DNA from: Oligoflexales bacterium
GTDB taxonomy: Bacteria > Bdellovibrionota_B > Oligoflexia > Oligoflexales > RGVZ01
Assembly (NCBI GenBank): GCA_947468665.1
Contig: CANILH010000009.1
Location: forward strand, 1-63,324
Length of the DNA stretch: 63,324 bases
Reading direction: 5' to 3'
The notes under the pieces were generated by a model. The model made no database searches. It worked only from the letters and a program-made list of their open reading frames with translations, and was not told where the DNA came from. Below are positions 18,380-27,638 of the stretch, one piece after another (position 1 is the first letter of the stretch; each line of letters opens with the position of its first letter). A program made the position numbers and the translations under genes.

Positions 18380-19051
18380 ATGCAGAAAATTAGAGCAGTT
18401 TTATTTATAATAGCTGTCCTTGGAATCACTCAGTTGCCCGTGAAAGTCGCACGCGCCGCATCGTTGGCTGGCGAGACTTTGAGTACTGAGGAGCTTAGGG
18501 AGTTGCAGTCAAAGCTTAATAGCAGGCAGAACTTAAGCGTTAATTTTATTCAGATTCGCACAAGCTCCCTTCGGCCTCAAAAGCCCTCTAAGTCCAGCGG
18601 TAAGGCCCGGTTCACGAAACCAGCTAAATTTCGCTGGGAGATGGAGACACCTCAGGCAGATGTGCTGATTTTCAATGGGACGGATCTTTTGAGCTTTAAG
18701 CCAGGGGAGAAGACCGGGTCGCGATTTAAGACAGAGGGGGAGCGGTCAAAGGAAGTTAAGGAAGTGATTGACTTTGTGCTTGATTTTGACGCGCTGATGA
18801 AGCGTTACCGGTTGGTTGAGTCCATCCGCTTAGATCAAACTATCCAACTTAAACTAAAACCAAAAGTCGCAGGTCCTGTTAGTGACATAAATATCTCAGT
18901 TGATGGTAAAGATTACTTTGTCAAAACGGTGAAGATGATATTTCATAACAAGAACACGTCAGAATTTCAGTTTTTTGATCCTTCGTCCGGAAGTATCGAT
19001 CCAGTCGCGTTTTCGGTGCCATCAGGCATGAAAGTTGTTGATGCCATTTGA
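18380..19051 (+). CDS. lolA: Periplasmic outer-membrane lipoprotein carrier LolA
   Basis: LolA carries lipoproteins across the periplasm from LolCDE to the outer membrane. The 223-residue protein has a signal peptide (about residues 1-27, cleavage near ARA-AS) and the LolA fold pattern: SVNFIQIRTSS, then GKARFTKPAKFRWEMETP and VLIFNGTDLLSFKP, followed by later beta strands such as DINISVDGKDYFV. Its presence implies an outer membrane and suits the lipoprotein gene at 45045. It starts a plus-strand pair with the DUF3095-like gene 13 bp downstream. Confidence 0.88.
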   Translation: MQKIRAVLFIIAVLGITQLPVKVARAASLAGETLSTEELRELQSKLNSRQNLSVNFIQIRTSSLRPQKPSKSSGKARFTKPAKFRWEMETPQADVLIFNGTDLLSFKPGEKTGSRFKTEGERSKEVKEVIDFVLDFDALMKRYRLVESIRLDQTIQLKLKPKVAGPVSDINISVDGKDYFVKTVKMIFHNKNTSEFQFFDPSSGSIDPVAFSVPSGMKVVDAI

Positions 19052-19064
19052 GGGGTAACAATCA

Positions 19065-20267
19065 ATGTCCCGAAATTTTTACCGTGACCTAACTACTTTA
19101 AAGTCATTTTCAGAGGCGACAGATACCTTGCGGCACACGCAGCTTCCGCCCGATTGGTGGGTTGTGGTAGCCGATGTTCTAGGCTCAACGGCCGCGATCG
19201 AGGGAAACCGGTATAAGGACGTGAATACCGTCGGCGCAGCGACAGTCATGGCCATTATTAATGTCGATCGCGCGACTGACGTGCCCTTTGTATTCGGCGG
19301 TGACGGGGCATTGTTGGCGATTCCGCCTCATTTGCTTCACGGCACCAGGCAGGCCTTGCTGGGATCCCAGGAGCTTGCGAAAAACGGTTTTAATTTGGAA
19401 TTGAGAGTTGGCATGATTCAGGCGAAGGATCTTTTCGCCAAGGATTTTTGGCTAGGAGTGGGCAAGTATCAACTCAGTAAAAATCTTTCGCAGACTACTT
19501 TTAGTGGTTTTGGATGGTCATGGGCGGAAGCTGTTATAAAAGACAAAGGTGAGGGACGTAAATATCTTGTCACCGAAGACGAGAGTACGAAGGCGAACGC
19601 GGACTTCACGGGCTTTGAGTGCCGCTGGCAGCCGGTAAAGGCGAGAAACGACTTTAAGCTGGCAATCATCGTTCAGAGCATGCTTTCAAAGGCAAAGGCG
19701 CATAGTAGTCTTTACGATGAGGTGCTTGCCGAGTTTAGCAAGATTTTTGGCGATATTTCCTCAATTCACCCCCTTGCAAGTCAGAGCCGGTTAAGGCTTT
19801 CTTTTGACCCAGGGAAATTAATCGGGGAAGTTAAAGTTAAGAGGACGGGCGAAAGCCCATTTTCGCTAATTTTTGGTGTTTTAAAATTGATGGCTACGAG
19901 TGCTGTTGGGATGCTCGCGTTTACTATGAATCTTAAGATAATGGGCGTAGGTTGGGGCAAATATCGCGGCGAGGTTATTGGGAACACGGATTTCAGAAAG
20001 TTTGACGGCGCTCTCAAAATGCTGATTGACGCTAAGGTCGGCCAAGAAGAGCACTTTAGGGAGTTTCTTGAGAGAAAAAGAAAAGAGGGAACTCTTGTTT
20101 ATGGGCTCCACCGTTCGACGCACGCGATCATGACCTGCTTTGTGTTTACCCCTGGCCAAGATCATGCTCATTTTGTGGATGGAAGTGACGGAGGCTATGC
20201 GATGGCCGCGAAAATGATGAAAGAGCAACTAAGTGATCGTAAGTCGGCCGGGCCACCGGTAGCCTGA
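19065..20267 (+). CDS. DUF3095-family (adenylate-cyclase-like) protein
   Basis: A 400-residue soluble protein whose N-terminal half matches the DUF3095 pattern as I recall it: FYRDLTTLKSF, LPPDWWVVVADVLGSTAAIEGNRYKDVNTVGAATV and FVFGGDGALLAIPP, an arrangement resembling nucleotide-cyclase catalytic folds (metal-binding Asp and GGDGA). The C-terminal half contains FRKFDGALKMLID and a HYGLHRSTHAIMTC-like stretch. GGGG lies upstream of ATG. Activity has not, to my knowledge, been shown for the family. It probably shares a transcript with lolA. Confidence 0.75.
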   Translation: MSRNFYRDLTTLKSFSEATDTLRHTQLPPDWWVVVADVLGSTAAIEGNRYKDVNTVGAATVMAIINVDRATDVPFVFGGDGALLAIPPHLLHGTRQALLGSQELAKNGFNLELRVGMIQAKDLFAKDFWLGVGKYQLSKNLSQTTFSGFGWSWAEAVIKDKGEGRKYLVTEDESTKANADFTGFECRWQPVKARNDFKLAIIVQSMLSKAKAHSSLYDEVLAEFSKIFGDISSIHPLASQSRLRLSFDPGKLIGEVKVKRTGESPFSLIFGVLKLMATSAVGMLAFTMNLKIMGVGWGKYRGEVIGNTDFRKFDGALKMLIDAKVGQEEHFREFLERKRKEGTLVYGLHRSTHAIMTCFVFTPGQDHAHFVDGSDGGYAMAAKMMKEQLSDRKSAGPPVA

Positions 20268-20357
20268 CAGGGAATGGGTGTATTTACCCACGTTATGTGT
20301 CGCAATATTGGCGCATAATGATCTAACATACCGTAATCATTAAAACACAAGCGCTGT

Positions 20358-20384
20358 TAAGTTTTTATTCAGTCGTGCCGATAT
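20358..20384 (+). promoter_or_regulatory. Predicted sigma-28 promoter of the PocR-type activator gene
   Basis: TAAGTTTT, N11, GCCGATAT: the -10 matches seven of eight FliA consensus positions and the -35 six of eight. The activator ATG lies about 75 bp downstream. Confidence 0.5.
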
Positions 20385-20457
20385 CCATACAGACTGTCGC
20401 GGTTGGCGACACTTTGTATGAAGAACGCACACGTGAAGAAATAAGGGAGCGTTTATT

Positions 20458-22017
20458 ATGGCTGAGCAGCATGTCCGTTGGGATGAGTTCGACAAAATTC
20501 ACGTGATCCGTAAACTTCGCGAGATCGTGGGAAGGTGGTGGAAGATCCAGCTTAACTTTACCGACCAAAAAGGCCTTTTACGTGGAGTGCCCGAAGGAAA
20601 GTTCTTTAATCCGCTGAATCACGTTTGTAAGGCGATCACGGAGAACGGCAAAGGGTTTGATGGTTGCCGGGGTACTGCCAGAACAACGACGGCGGCACTT
20701 ACTAACTCAAAGGGCGTTAAGATTTCTGCCTGCCATGCGGGCTTCTCTACAGTTTCAGTGCCTATCCGCGTCAACGGTCAATTTGTAGGAACGGTTTTTG
20801 GTGACGGCTTTGTTTTAGAGGAAACGGCCGCGCAGCAGAGAATCGCCATAAAGCAATATATGGAAAGAACCTTCCCTGAGCAAAAAAACGAAATCACGAC
20901 GTGGGTAAATGAGCTACCCGCTCTGTCAGCTAAGGATCTCGACTATCTGACTGAGCTGGTGAATCTTGTGGTTGATGAGATTGTCATGACTCATAAGACC
21001 ATCAATGATCAAGAAGATACGGTAAAAGATCTTCGTAGCCAGCTCACAAATCGTTACGGCTTCCATAATATGATTGGCAAGTCGGCTCCGATGCAAAATC
21101 TTTATCGCCTCCTTGAGCGGGTGGCCGCAAGTGACGCGACAATTCTTGTTCAGGGAGAAAATGGTACTGGCAAGGAACTTATCGCGAAGGCGATTCATTA
21201 TAGTAGTAATAGAAAGAAAAACCGACTGATCCCTGTCAACTGTGGCGCGTTTAACGATAACCTTCTCGAAAGTGAGCTCTTTGGCCACATGAAAGGTTCG
21301 TTCACCGGGGCTATGAAGGATAAAAAAGGTCTATTTGAGGAGGCAGACGGCGGGACCTTGTTTATGGACGAACTTGGCGAGACCAGCATGGCAATGCAGG
21401 TTAAGCTTTTGAGAGTCCTGCAAGATGGAACATATACACCAGTTGGAAGTAGTCAGGTCAGGAAATCAAACGTTCGCGTGATCGCCGCAACCAACCGCGA
21501 CCTTGCTAAAATGGTTAAGGATGGGACTTTCAGGGAGGACCTTTTTTACCGCCTGAATGTTATCAATGTCACGGTTCCCCCACTACGCGAGCGTCGTGAC
21601 GACATTAAACTTCTCACAGACCACTTTTTGGCCGCCTACGCTAAGCATAGTAATAAGCCCGTGAAAACTATTGGCACAGAGTGTATGGAAGTGGTCATGA
21701 ACTATGACTGGCCTGGTAACGTCCGTGAGCTTGAAAATGAGGTGGAAAGGCTTTGTGTACTGGCAGGAGATGACAAGGAGATCTCATCGGAATATATATC
21801 GCCAAGAATCAGTAATCTCGTTAAATCTAACGGGGGCAGCATTAAGTTCGCTGGAAGTTTAAAGGGCACCATGGAAGAAGTCGAGAAACAGATGATCTCT
21901 GAGGGACTGGTTAAGCACCGCTATAACCGCTCAAGGCTCGCTAAGGAGCTTGGAATGAGCCGAGCAAGCTTGATCTCAAAGATATCAAAATACGGCCTGG
22001 ATAAAACAGGTTCCTAA
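20458..22017 (+). CDS. Sigma-54-dependent transcriptional activator with PocR sensory domain
   Basis: A 519-residue bacterial enhancer-binding protein. Residues about 20-180 form a PocR-like ligand-binding domain with conserved cysteines Cys57, Cys70 and Cys92 (NHVCKAI, GFDGCRGT, ISACHAGF). The AAA+ domain (about 215-445) has Walker A GENGTGKE and the sigma-54 contact loop GSFTGA, a common variant of GAFTGA, plus Walker B GGTLFMDELGE. The C-terminus is a Fis-type helix-turn-helix (HRYNRSRLAKELGMSRASLI). No receiver domain, so it likely responds to a ligand or metal rather than phosphorylation. A FliA-like promoter precedes it and a bidirectional terminator follows. A sigma-54 promoter at 29744 is a possible target. 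Confidence 0.9.
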   Translation: MAEQHVRWDEFDKIHVIRKLREIVGRWWKIQLNFTDQKGLLRGVPEGKFFNPLNHVCKAITENGKGFDGCRGTARTTTAALTNSKGVKISACHAGFSTVSVPIRVNGQFVGTVFGDGFVLEETAAQQRIAIKQYMERTFPEQKNEITTWVNELPALSAKDLDYLTELVNLVVDEIVMTHKTINDQEDTVKDLRSQLTNRYGFHNMIGKSAPMQNLYRLLERVAASDATILVQGENGTGKELIAKAIHYSSNRKKNRLIPVNCGAFNDNLLESELFGHMKGSFTGAMKDKKGLFEEADGGTLFMDELGETSMAMQVKLLRVLQDGTYTPVGSSQVRKSNVRVIAATNRDLAKMVKDGTFREDLFYRLNVINVTVPPLRERRDDIKLLTDHFLAAYAKHSNKPVKTIGTECMEVVMNYDWPGNVRELENEVERLCVLAGDDKEISSEYISPRISNLVKSNGGSIKFAGSLKGTMEEVEKQMISEGLVKHRYNRSRLAKELGMSRASLISKISKYGLDKTGS

Positions 22018-22030
22018 GACATAGCGACTC

Positions 22031-22070
22031 AAAAAAGCCCCCGAAGTGAGAACTTCGGGGGCTTTAATTT
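22031..22070. terminator. Bidirectional intrinsic terminator
   Basis: An 11-bp perfect stem GCCCCCGAAGT/ACTTCGGGGGC (22037-22047 and 22052-22062) with a GAGA loop. On the plus strand TTTAATTTTT follows; on the minus strand TTTTTT follows. It serves both the sigma-54 activator gene and the convergent coiled-coil gene. Confidence 0.9.
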
Positions 22071-22083
22071 TTAACTCAAGGAA

Positions 22084-22362
22084 TTAATTAACGACTTTTT
22101 TCAGGTTGTCGCTCAGAATGTGGAGCAAATCTGTATTTTGATTAGACTGCTGGTTATTGAGAATGACATCGAGTGCAACGACATCCTCAAAATCATCGGT
22201 TGAGATGATACCTTTGTCGTCTAAGAGCTTTTTCAGGCTGATAAATACTTGTCTATAGCTCGTGTTGGATCTTTCCACCTCGTCCATGCGGTGCTTTACA
22301 CGAAAAACCTCTGCTCCAAGCTCTAAAATGGACCGTTCGAGGTGCTCGATTTTATCACTCAT
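22084..22362 (-). CDS. Small coiled-coil protein of unknown function
   Basis: A 92-residue acidic protein. Residues 1-45 (SDKIEHLERSILELG, VFRVKHRMDEVERS) form a heptad-patterned coiled coil; the C-terminal half is helical with no motif known to me. ATG at 22362 is chosen because GGGAG precedes it and the upstream extension from a TTG at 22473 is basic and unlike the rest; this is not certain. It ends in a shared terminator with the sigma-54 activator gene. It is cytosolic by composition; no function is assigned. Confidence 0.5.
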   Translation of the reverse strand: MSDKIEHLERSILELGAEVFRVKHRMDEVERSNTSYRQVFISLKKLLDDKGIISTDDFEDVVALDVILNNQQSNQNTDLLHILSDNLKKVVN

Positions 22363-22553
22363 ACGTTTGAGATCTCCCTGATCGAGGTTGATTTTCAGCA
22401 AGACTTGCCTGGACAGGCCTCCGCTAGACTTTAGGGACCACCGGATCTTCCTGAGAGAGAGTATTCGGCTCAAATCTGACTAAACTTAGCTATGGGTCCA
22501 TGTTGCTGAAATCGCAATAATCCCAAGACCCGAAAGACTAAGGGAGAATTGCC

Positions 22554-23618
22554 TTAAACTGTGTATTCCGTAGAAGCGACTCTCTGACATTCGGCTAATC
22601 CAAGGCCGCGAAGCTGGTCAAACGCTGCCGCTGATTCATTAAGGCTTGTCTCAGTATCCTGGCCGTAGATGTTGGAAATGTGGAATATCTGAAGCTTTTT
22701 TGCTGAAAGTAAGGCGGCGATCAATGCCGCCTGAGTAGTCGTAAGATGCTTTTTTAATTGGGCTTTATCCCTGTCTGACGCCAGATAATTTGCCTCAGAA
22801 ATCACCAGGTCAACAGGGCGGTCAGTAAGGCTCTTGAGGGACCTCATGTTGGCCTCGCTAAATACCATATCGGTGACGTATACGACCGACTCTCCGAGTC
22901 TCGGCTGAAGGAGGTCTTTTGCCAGCTCAAGGGCTGAAATAGTTTTTCCGCCAATCTCGATGGTGCCCGTGAGATCGCCGCTAGCAGCCTTTTTCTGAAG
23001 ATCCCCAATCCAGGGGCCTGGTTCAAAAGAGCTCGCGGCCAGTTTCTCCTTATTGACGGCGAGAGCATCGGGCATCGTCAGGCAAAAGGCCAATACATCT
23101 GTCCCATGATCAACAACCGTGGCCCTAAGGCTATAGCCGACGCTCTGCAGCAAAGGAACATGAACGGCGACTCCAGGTCCTTGCGGGCTCTCATTAGCTT
23201 CGGAAGTCCCAACAGGTCTGGCCTCAAAATTAAAGGTATTAGAGATCTTGACGCTTCGAATTGTGCCGATTTTTGAGACCTCGTGAACGACAAAATTAAC
23301 CTGATCCGGTTCCAAAAGATTCCAAAGGTAGCCGGTTAGTTTTCCGCGGATATTTTCAATGATACCCGTGGGGCCTACGACCTCAACGGTTCTGAAGTGC
23401 GGAACATTGACTCTGATCAGGCGGTCAAACCCAATGAAATGATCGACATGGGTATGAGAGATAGCGACAACCCGGACCTTTAAAAGCTCGCGGCTAGTCA
23501 TGGTCTCAAGAGAGCCGGCGTCAAAAAGTAAACTTTCTCCAGCTTGAGTGAAGTTTACGCAAATGGCCGGGTCACCGGCCAGTCCATTGACTAACTTTAT
23601 GTCTATAGCATTTCCCAT
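22554..23618 (-). CDS. Metallo-beta-lactamase-fold hydrolase (ribonuclease Z-like)
   Basis: A 354-residue cytosolic protein with the metal motif SHTHVDHFIGFD (HxHxDH) near residue 56 and a downstream VDHGTDVLAFCLTM segment with the second metal histidine, followed by VISEANYL. The layout resembles RNase Z and related beta-CASP-free hydrolases, but the flexible arm of RNase Z is not obvious, so the substrate is unsure. It is the last gene of purM-pyrB-nitrilase-MBL on the minus strand, 51 bp after the nitrilase gene. Confidence 0.75.
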   Translation of the reverse strand: MGNAIDIKLVNGLAGDPAICVNFTQAGESLLFDAGSLETMTSRELLKVRVVAISHTHVDHFIGFDRLIRVNVPHFRTVEVVGPTGIIENIRGKLTGYLWNLLEPDQVNFVVHEVSKIGTIRSVKISNTFNFEARPVGTSEANESPQGPGVAVHVPLLQSVGYSLRATVVDHGTDVLAFCLTMPDALAVNKEKLAASSFEPGPWIGDLQKKAASGDLTGTIEIGGKTISALELAKDLLQPRLGESVVYVTDMVFSEANMRSLKSLTDRPVDLVISEANYLASDRDKAQLKKHLTTTQAALIAALLSAKKLQIFHISNIYGQDTETSLNESAAAFDQLRGLGLAECQRVASTEYTV

Positions 23619-23669
23619 TGTGAGCTACATGTAGATATAACAGGAGATAAAGTCAATCAAAGGCCTGAG

Positions 23670-24512
23670 CTACCGGTAAATCTCAGGTCTTTTATTATCC
23701 AAGGCCGGCAGTTGCCCCCGGCATATCTTCATTCTCTCAAGGGCCATCGCAGCCATGGCCACACCCTCAAGATGACCGGTGTCAGCCAGCACGGTTCCCC
23801 AGGGGTCAACGACAAGACCATGACCGTAGGATTGTTTCCCTGGGCTATGTACGCCCACTTGGTTGGGGGCTACCACATAACAGATGTTTTCCACGGCCCG
23901 GGCACGCAAGAGTAATTCCCAGTGATACATGCCTGTCTGATGAGTGAAGGCCGCGGGGATTACAAGACAATCAGGAGGTCCTGACATTGATAATGCCGAG
24001 AATAAATCCGTAAAGCGCAGGTCATAACAGGTGGCAAGGCCGACTTTCCAGCCGTCAATTGCTACGGTGACAAGATCATTTCCCGACAGATACCCGTCAC
24101 TTTCGCAGTAAAGGGTTTTTCCCGCCTGGTCTTTGAGATTAAATAAATGAGTTTTTCTGTACTTGGCGAGCTTTTCGCCCCGGCGCCCAAAGACATATTG
24201 CGTGTTATAGATTTTACCAGAAGTAGAGTTTTCTGGTCGTTCCCCTACACTTCCGGCGAAAAGTACCACGCCGTGGCGGCTCGCGAAATTTGAGAGTCTG
24301 TCGTTAAGTGGCCCATTCTCGAATTCAGCGTTTTCCCAGAGTTCGTTATAGGGCCCGTGAAAAGAAAACATCTCTGGCAGTGACACCCAAGAGGCGCCGT
24401 CTTTGACGGCTTCCTCGGCTCTGGTAAAGATTTTCTCGAGATTTTGTTTTTTATCACCCGTGGCGGTAATGCTGATCACCGCCGCGCGGATTTTCTCTAA
24501 AGGCTGCGCCAT
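23670..24512 (-). CDS. Carbon-nitrogen hydrolase, Nit1/Nit2 type amidase
   Basis: A 280-residue nitrilase-superfamily enzyme with the complete catalytic triad Glu47 (SLPEMF), Lys120 (YRKTHLF) and Cys162 (ATCYDLRF). The C-terminal LPALDNKRPEIY matches the family's LxxxxxRRxDLY-type end. Close relatives remove deaminated glutathione or act as omega-amidase (alpha-ketoglutaramate), a metabolite-repair role. Start is 1 bp after the pyrB stop, so translation is coupled. Assignment to a specific substrate is inference. Confidence 0.88.
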   Translation of the reverse strand: MAQPLEKIRAAVISITATGDKKQNLEKIFTRAEEAVKDGASWVSLPEMFSFHGPYNELWENAEFENGPLNDRLSNFASRHGVVLFAGSVGERPENSTSGKIYNTQYVFGRRGEKLAKYRKTHLFNLKDQAGKTLYCESDGYLSGNDLVTVAIDGWKVGLATCYDLRFTDLFSALSMSGPPDCLVIPAAFTHQTGMYHWELLLRARAVENICYVVAPNQVGVHSPGKQSYGHGLVVDPWGTVLADTGHLEGVAMAAMALERMKICRGQLPALDNKRPEIYR

Positions 24513-24513
24513 T

Positions 24514-25503
24514 TCATAGCTCCGGCAAAAGGATTTTCTCGTCCATGCCCAATAGTTTCGTCATTAGGGCTACTCTTGTCCACATGCCATTACGCTCCTG
24601 GCGCCAGTATTTGGCCCGTGGGTCATTATCTATGGCAGGATCGAGCTCATTTCGGCGAGGCAATGGATGCATGATGACAGATGTCGGTTTCATGATTTTG
24701 AGATGCTCCGCTTTCAGGCAAAATGCTGACGAGTCCACCTTGGCGGAATCTCCAGCAACCGTGTCATATTCGTCTTGGACGCGTGTCATATAGACGGCGT
24801 CACTTTGTGAGATGGCCTCCTTAAAATTCTCTGTTTCCATAAATTCAGTGCGAGACGACCGCAAAAATTGGCGCAAATCATCCTCTATTTTAAATGCCTG
24901 GGGAGAGGCGAAGAGAAGTCTCGCCTGTGGATAAAGTGTGAGTAAACGAGAAAGGCTTCTTACGGTTCGCCCACGTTTTAGATCGCCCACCATGCATATT
25001 GTTTTGCCCTCAATGCCACCGAGGTTTTTAAAGCTTCGCTCTAACGTATAGATATCAAGAAGTGCCTGGGTGGGGTGCTCATCAGGGCCGCTGCCGGCAT
25101 TGATAATCGGCACAGGACGGTCAGTCTTATCCAGCAAACCCGCGACGCGGTCACAAAGGCCGCCCACGGGAGATCGCATAATAATTAAATCAACATAGCT
25201 GCTGAATGTTCGAAGAGAGTCCTCAATGGATTCGCCCTTACGCTCAGAGCTTGTTGCGGTGTCCCGGATCTCGGAGTTTTTGATGCCAAGAATATGGCAG
25301 GCGGATTGAAAGGATAAAAACGTTCTAGTTGAGGGCTGCGTGAAGTAAAGCATGGCTCTCTTGTGAGCCAGAAGACTTTGGAGGTAGATCAGGCCTTCTT
25401 TACTTTTATCGAATTGCCGTATTTTGTTAGTCAGTCGGTACATGCGGTCAAGAAAAGGGCGGTCAAACTGTGAGGCACTTAAAATGTGTCTGATCTCGCC
25501 CAT
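24514..25503 (-). CDS. pyrB: Aspartate carbamoyltransferase catalytic subunit PyrB
   Basis: Catalyses carbamoyl phosphate plus aspartate to carbamoyl aspartate, the first committed pyrimidine step. The 329-residue protein has the carbamoyl-phosphate loop PSTRTFLSF, the HPTQALLDIYT motif and a C-terminal HPLPRRNELDP segment, all diagnostic. GGAG lies eight bases before ATG. pyrI is not adjacent, so it may work as a plain trimer. It sits between purM and the nitrilase gene. Confidence 0.95.
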   Translation of the reverse strand: MGEIRHILSASQFDRPFLDRMYRLTNKIRQFDKSKEGLIYLQSLLAHKRAMLYFTQPSTRTFLSFQSACHILGIKNSEIRDTATSSERKGESIEDSLRTFSSYVDLIIMRSPVGGLCDRVAGLLDKTDRPVPIINAGSGPDEHPTQALLDIYTLERSFKNLGGIEGKTICMVGDLKRGRTVRSLSRLLTLYPQARLLFASPQAFKIEDDLRQFLRSSRTEFMETENFKEAISQSDAVYMTRVQDEYDTVAGDSAKVDSSAFCLKAEHLKIMKPTSVIMHPLPRRNELDPAIDNDPRAKYWRQERNGMWTRVALMTKLLGMDEKILLPEL

Positions 25504-25526
25504 AATGACAGCTCCCCCATTGAGAT

Positions 25527-26567
25527 TTAGATATATCGCACACTGGCGGGCTTATTGGTGTCGCTTTGCGATTCTTTGACAGAACCGATGACATGAGGCT
25601 TTAGGCCCATTTCGCTCGCGTCCTGGAGAAACTTAGCGCAGGCATTGGCATCAACTACCGCGATCATGCCAGCCCCCAGATTAAAGACCTCTTCGACATC
25701 TTTTAGACTTAGAACATGGGAAAGAATAAAATCCCTCATCCAGGCTGGCGTAGGAAGTTTATCAAAAGAAATCTCGGCAAGGGTGTTTTTTGGCATTACT
25801 CTCGGCAGGTTTCCAGAGATGCCGCCGCCCGTGATATTGGCCAGGGCGTGAAATGTCTCAGGGTGTTTTAAAAAAAGATCCGGGATCTCTGAATATAGTT
25901 TTGTCGGTGCCATTAGTGGCGAGACAAGATCAGGGCGTGGAGTTTCTTTAAGCCATTTTCTTACAAGTGAATAACCATTTGAGTGAAAGCCAGTCGCCTC
26001 AAAAGCCACTAATTGATCGCCCGCCTTTACACGGTGAGGGCCCAGTCTTTGGTCACCATCCACGGCACCAACGACAAACCCGGCCAGATCAAAATGCCCT
26101 TTTTCGTAAAGGCCGGGCATCTCTGCGGTTTCTCCTCCGAGAAGAGCCATATCACAGGTTTTGCAAGACGCTTGAATTGAGGACAGAACTTCCTTGAATT
26201 GGTTTTGATTCAGAGATCCCGTGGCGTAGTAGTCCAGAAAAAATAACGGCGAGGCACCGACTGTATATAAATCATTAACGCACATGGCGACCAGATCCTG
26301 GCCGAGATCCCGGCAAAGATTATTTTCAAGGCCAAGAAGAAGTTTTGTACCGACACCGTCAGTGGAGGCCACTAACGTAGGATTCTTAAAGCGAGAGAGG
26401 TTTATTGAAAATAAACCGGCGAAGCCACCGATGCCGTCAGCGACGCGACCAAAACCTTTGGGATGCGTGAAGCTAGATTTTTTGGACTGTAGCCAGCCCA
26501 CGAGAGCGTCACCGGCATCAGTATCGACGCCGGCGTTTTTGTAGTGATCTTGAGTGCCTTCGGACAT
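25527..26567 (-). CDS. purM: Phosphoribosylformylglycinamidine cyclo-ligase PurM
   Basis: PurM (AIR synthetase) closes the imidazole ring of purines using ATP. The 346-residue protein shows the N-terminal YKNAGVDTDAGDALV, the STDGVGTKLLLG loop, the CVNDLYTVGASPLFFLDYYA block and GGETAEMPG, all characteristic. GGGGGG precedes the ATG. It heads the minus-strand purM-pyrB cluster, so purine and pyrimidine synthesis are linked here; the partner purC is at 36448 on the same strand but not contiguous. Confidence 0.96.
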   Translation of the reverse strand: MSEGTQDHYKNAGVDTDAGDALVGWLQSKKSSFTHPKGFGRVADGIGGFAGLFSINLSRFKNPTLVASTDGVGTKLLLGLENNLCRDLGQDLVAMCVNDLYTVGASPLFFLDYYATGSLNQNQFKEVLSSIQASCKTCDMALLGGETAEMPGLYEKGHFDLAGFVVGAVDGDQRLGPHRVKAGDQLVAFEATGFHSNGYSLVRKWLKETPRPDLVSPLMAPTKLYSEIPDLFLKHPETFHALANITGGGISGNLPRVMPKNTLAEISFDKLPTPAWMRDFILSHVLSLKDVEEVFNLGAGMIAVVDANACAKFLQDASEMGLKPHVIGSVKESQSDTNKPASVRYI

Positions 26568-26828
26568 GGGAAAGCCCCCCTATGAAGCGTGCTCTAGGAT
26601 TTATACCTGACAGCGCGCGGGGACTCAAGGCGAGAGGCAAATGAAATCAGCGGGTAAGGCCTGATGGGAAAAATTTGCCTATTACGGAATCCGACCATCA
26701 ACTTGAAGTAAATCAGGGAGTTGTGAGGCCAGACTCAATATATTTTGGTTCCAGTCGATGAAAGAGCCATCTGTAAATGTTTTGTGAAGAGGTTCTTGAG
26801 CTTTGAAGCGATTGAGGGAGGATTATTC

Positions 26829-27620
26829 ATGAATTCCCTGTCATTTAGCGGGAGGTTACCAATGTTGGCGAAGTACTTAGCTTTGGCAATAGCCTTTTTT
26901 CTGTCAGCGTTCGGCGCCAATGCCAGTGAGGGTGGGTATAGAATCAAGGGCTATCTCTCAAGTGGCGAAGACGCGCGGCACGTGATTCTTGATGCCGGGC
27001 GCACCTCCGGAGTAACCTCTGGCGAAGTTTTTAGAGCGGTGAGACCGGCAAGGGGCGGAATGAATACCCCCATTGAAACGGGTCTTCTTAAAGTAATCGC
27101 TGTACACGAAAATGAGTCCATCGCCGAAGTTACACAACAGGGAACATCGCAGAGTACAGCCATATTTGGCGGCTATGCCGATGTTATGGCAGGGGATGTC
27201 GCTATGGGTCAGAGGATTTCCATTGTGCGGGCTAAAGCGTTAGCGCCAGAGGTCACCATTAAGTTCAGTCAGCTATTTGATGATCCGAAAGGTCAGCCAA
27301 CAACGTTTGAGCTGACACCAGGTGGCCGGGAGCAATTGCGTACGGTCGCCCTCGAGGTGGCCAGTATCAAGGCTGGGATGCTGATGATTGAGGGCCACAC
27401 CGATCAAAAGGGTGATTCTGAGCAAAATCAGATTGAGACCTACCAACGAGCCCTCACGATCAGACAATATCTGATTGACGAGCTTGGTTTTGATGAGAAT
27501 CGCGTTACAGCGATCGGCCTTGGTGAGAGCGAGCCTATTTCAGATGTAATTTTGCCAGGCAATGCCGACCGGTCTAGACGGATTGTTTTGAAGGTGGTAC
27601 CAATTCCCGGCAGTCATTAA
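26829..27620 (+). CDS. OmpA-family peptidoglycan-binding outer-membrane/periplasmic protein
   Basis: A protein with a signal peptide (LAKYLALAIAFFLSAFGANA), an N-terminal region of about 120 residues rich in beta strands and a C-terminal OmpA-like domain (about residues 165-255) with VTIKFSQLFDD, IEGHTDQKGD and RVTAIGLGES, which binds diaminopimelate of peptidoglycan. It probably ties an outer-membrane complex to the wall. Two starts are both well placed: ATG 26829 (GGAGG, seven bases) and ATG 26862 (GGAGG, six bases); the shorter form gives the tidier signal peptide. mutM follows 18 bp downstream. Confidence 0.82.
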   Translation: MNSLSFSGRLPMLAKYLALAIAFFLSAFGANASEGGYRIKGYLSSGEDARHVILDAGRTSGVTSGEVFRAVRPARGGMNTPIETGLLKVIAVHENESIAEVTQQGTSQSTAIFGGYADVMAGDVAMGQRISIVRAKALAPEVTIKFSQLFDDPKGQPTTFELTPGGREQLRTVALEVASIKAGMLMIEGHTDQKGDSEQNQIETYQRALTIRQYLIDELGFDENRVTAIGLGESEPISDVILPGNADRSRRIVLKVVPIPGSH

Positions 27621-27638
27621 TTGCCGGAGACCGTTTGA

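Noticed and set aside
20401-20425. TTGGCGAC...TTTGTATG as a second sigma-54 promoter before the PocR-type gene
   Set aside because: The TG of the -12 element is out of register by one base and the GC is missing.
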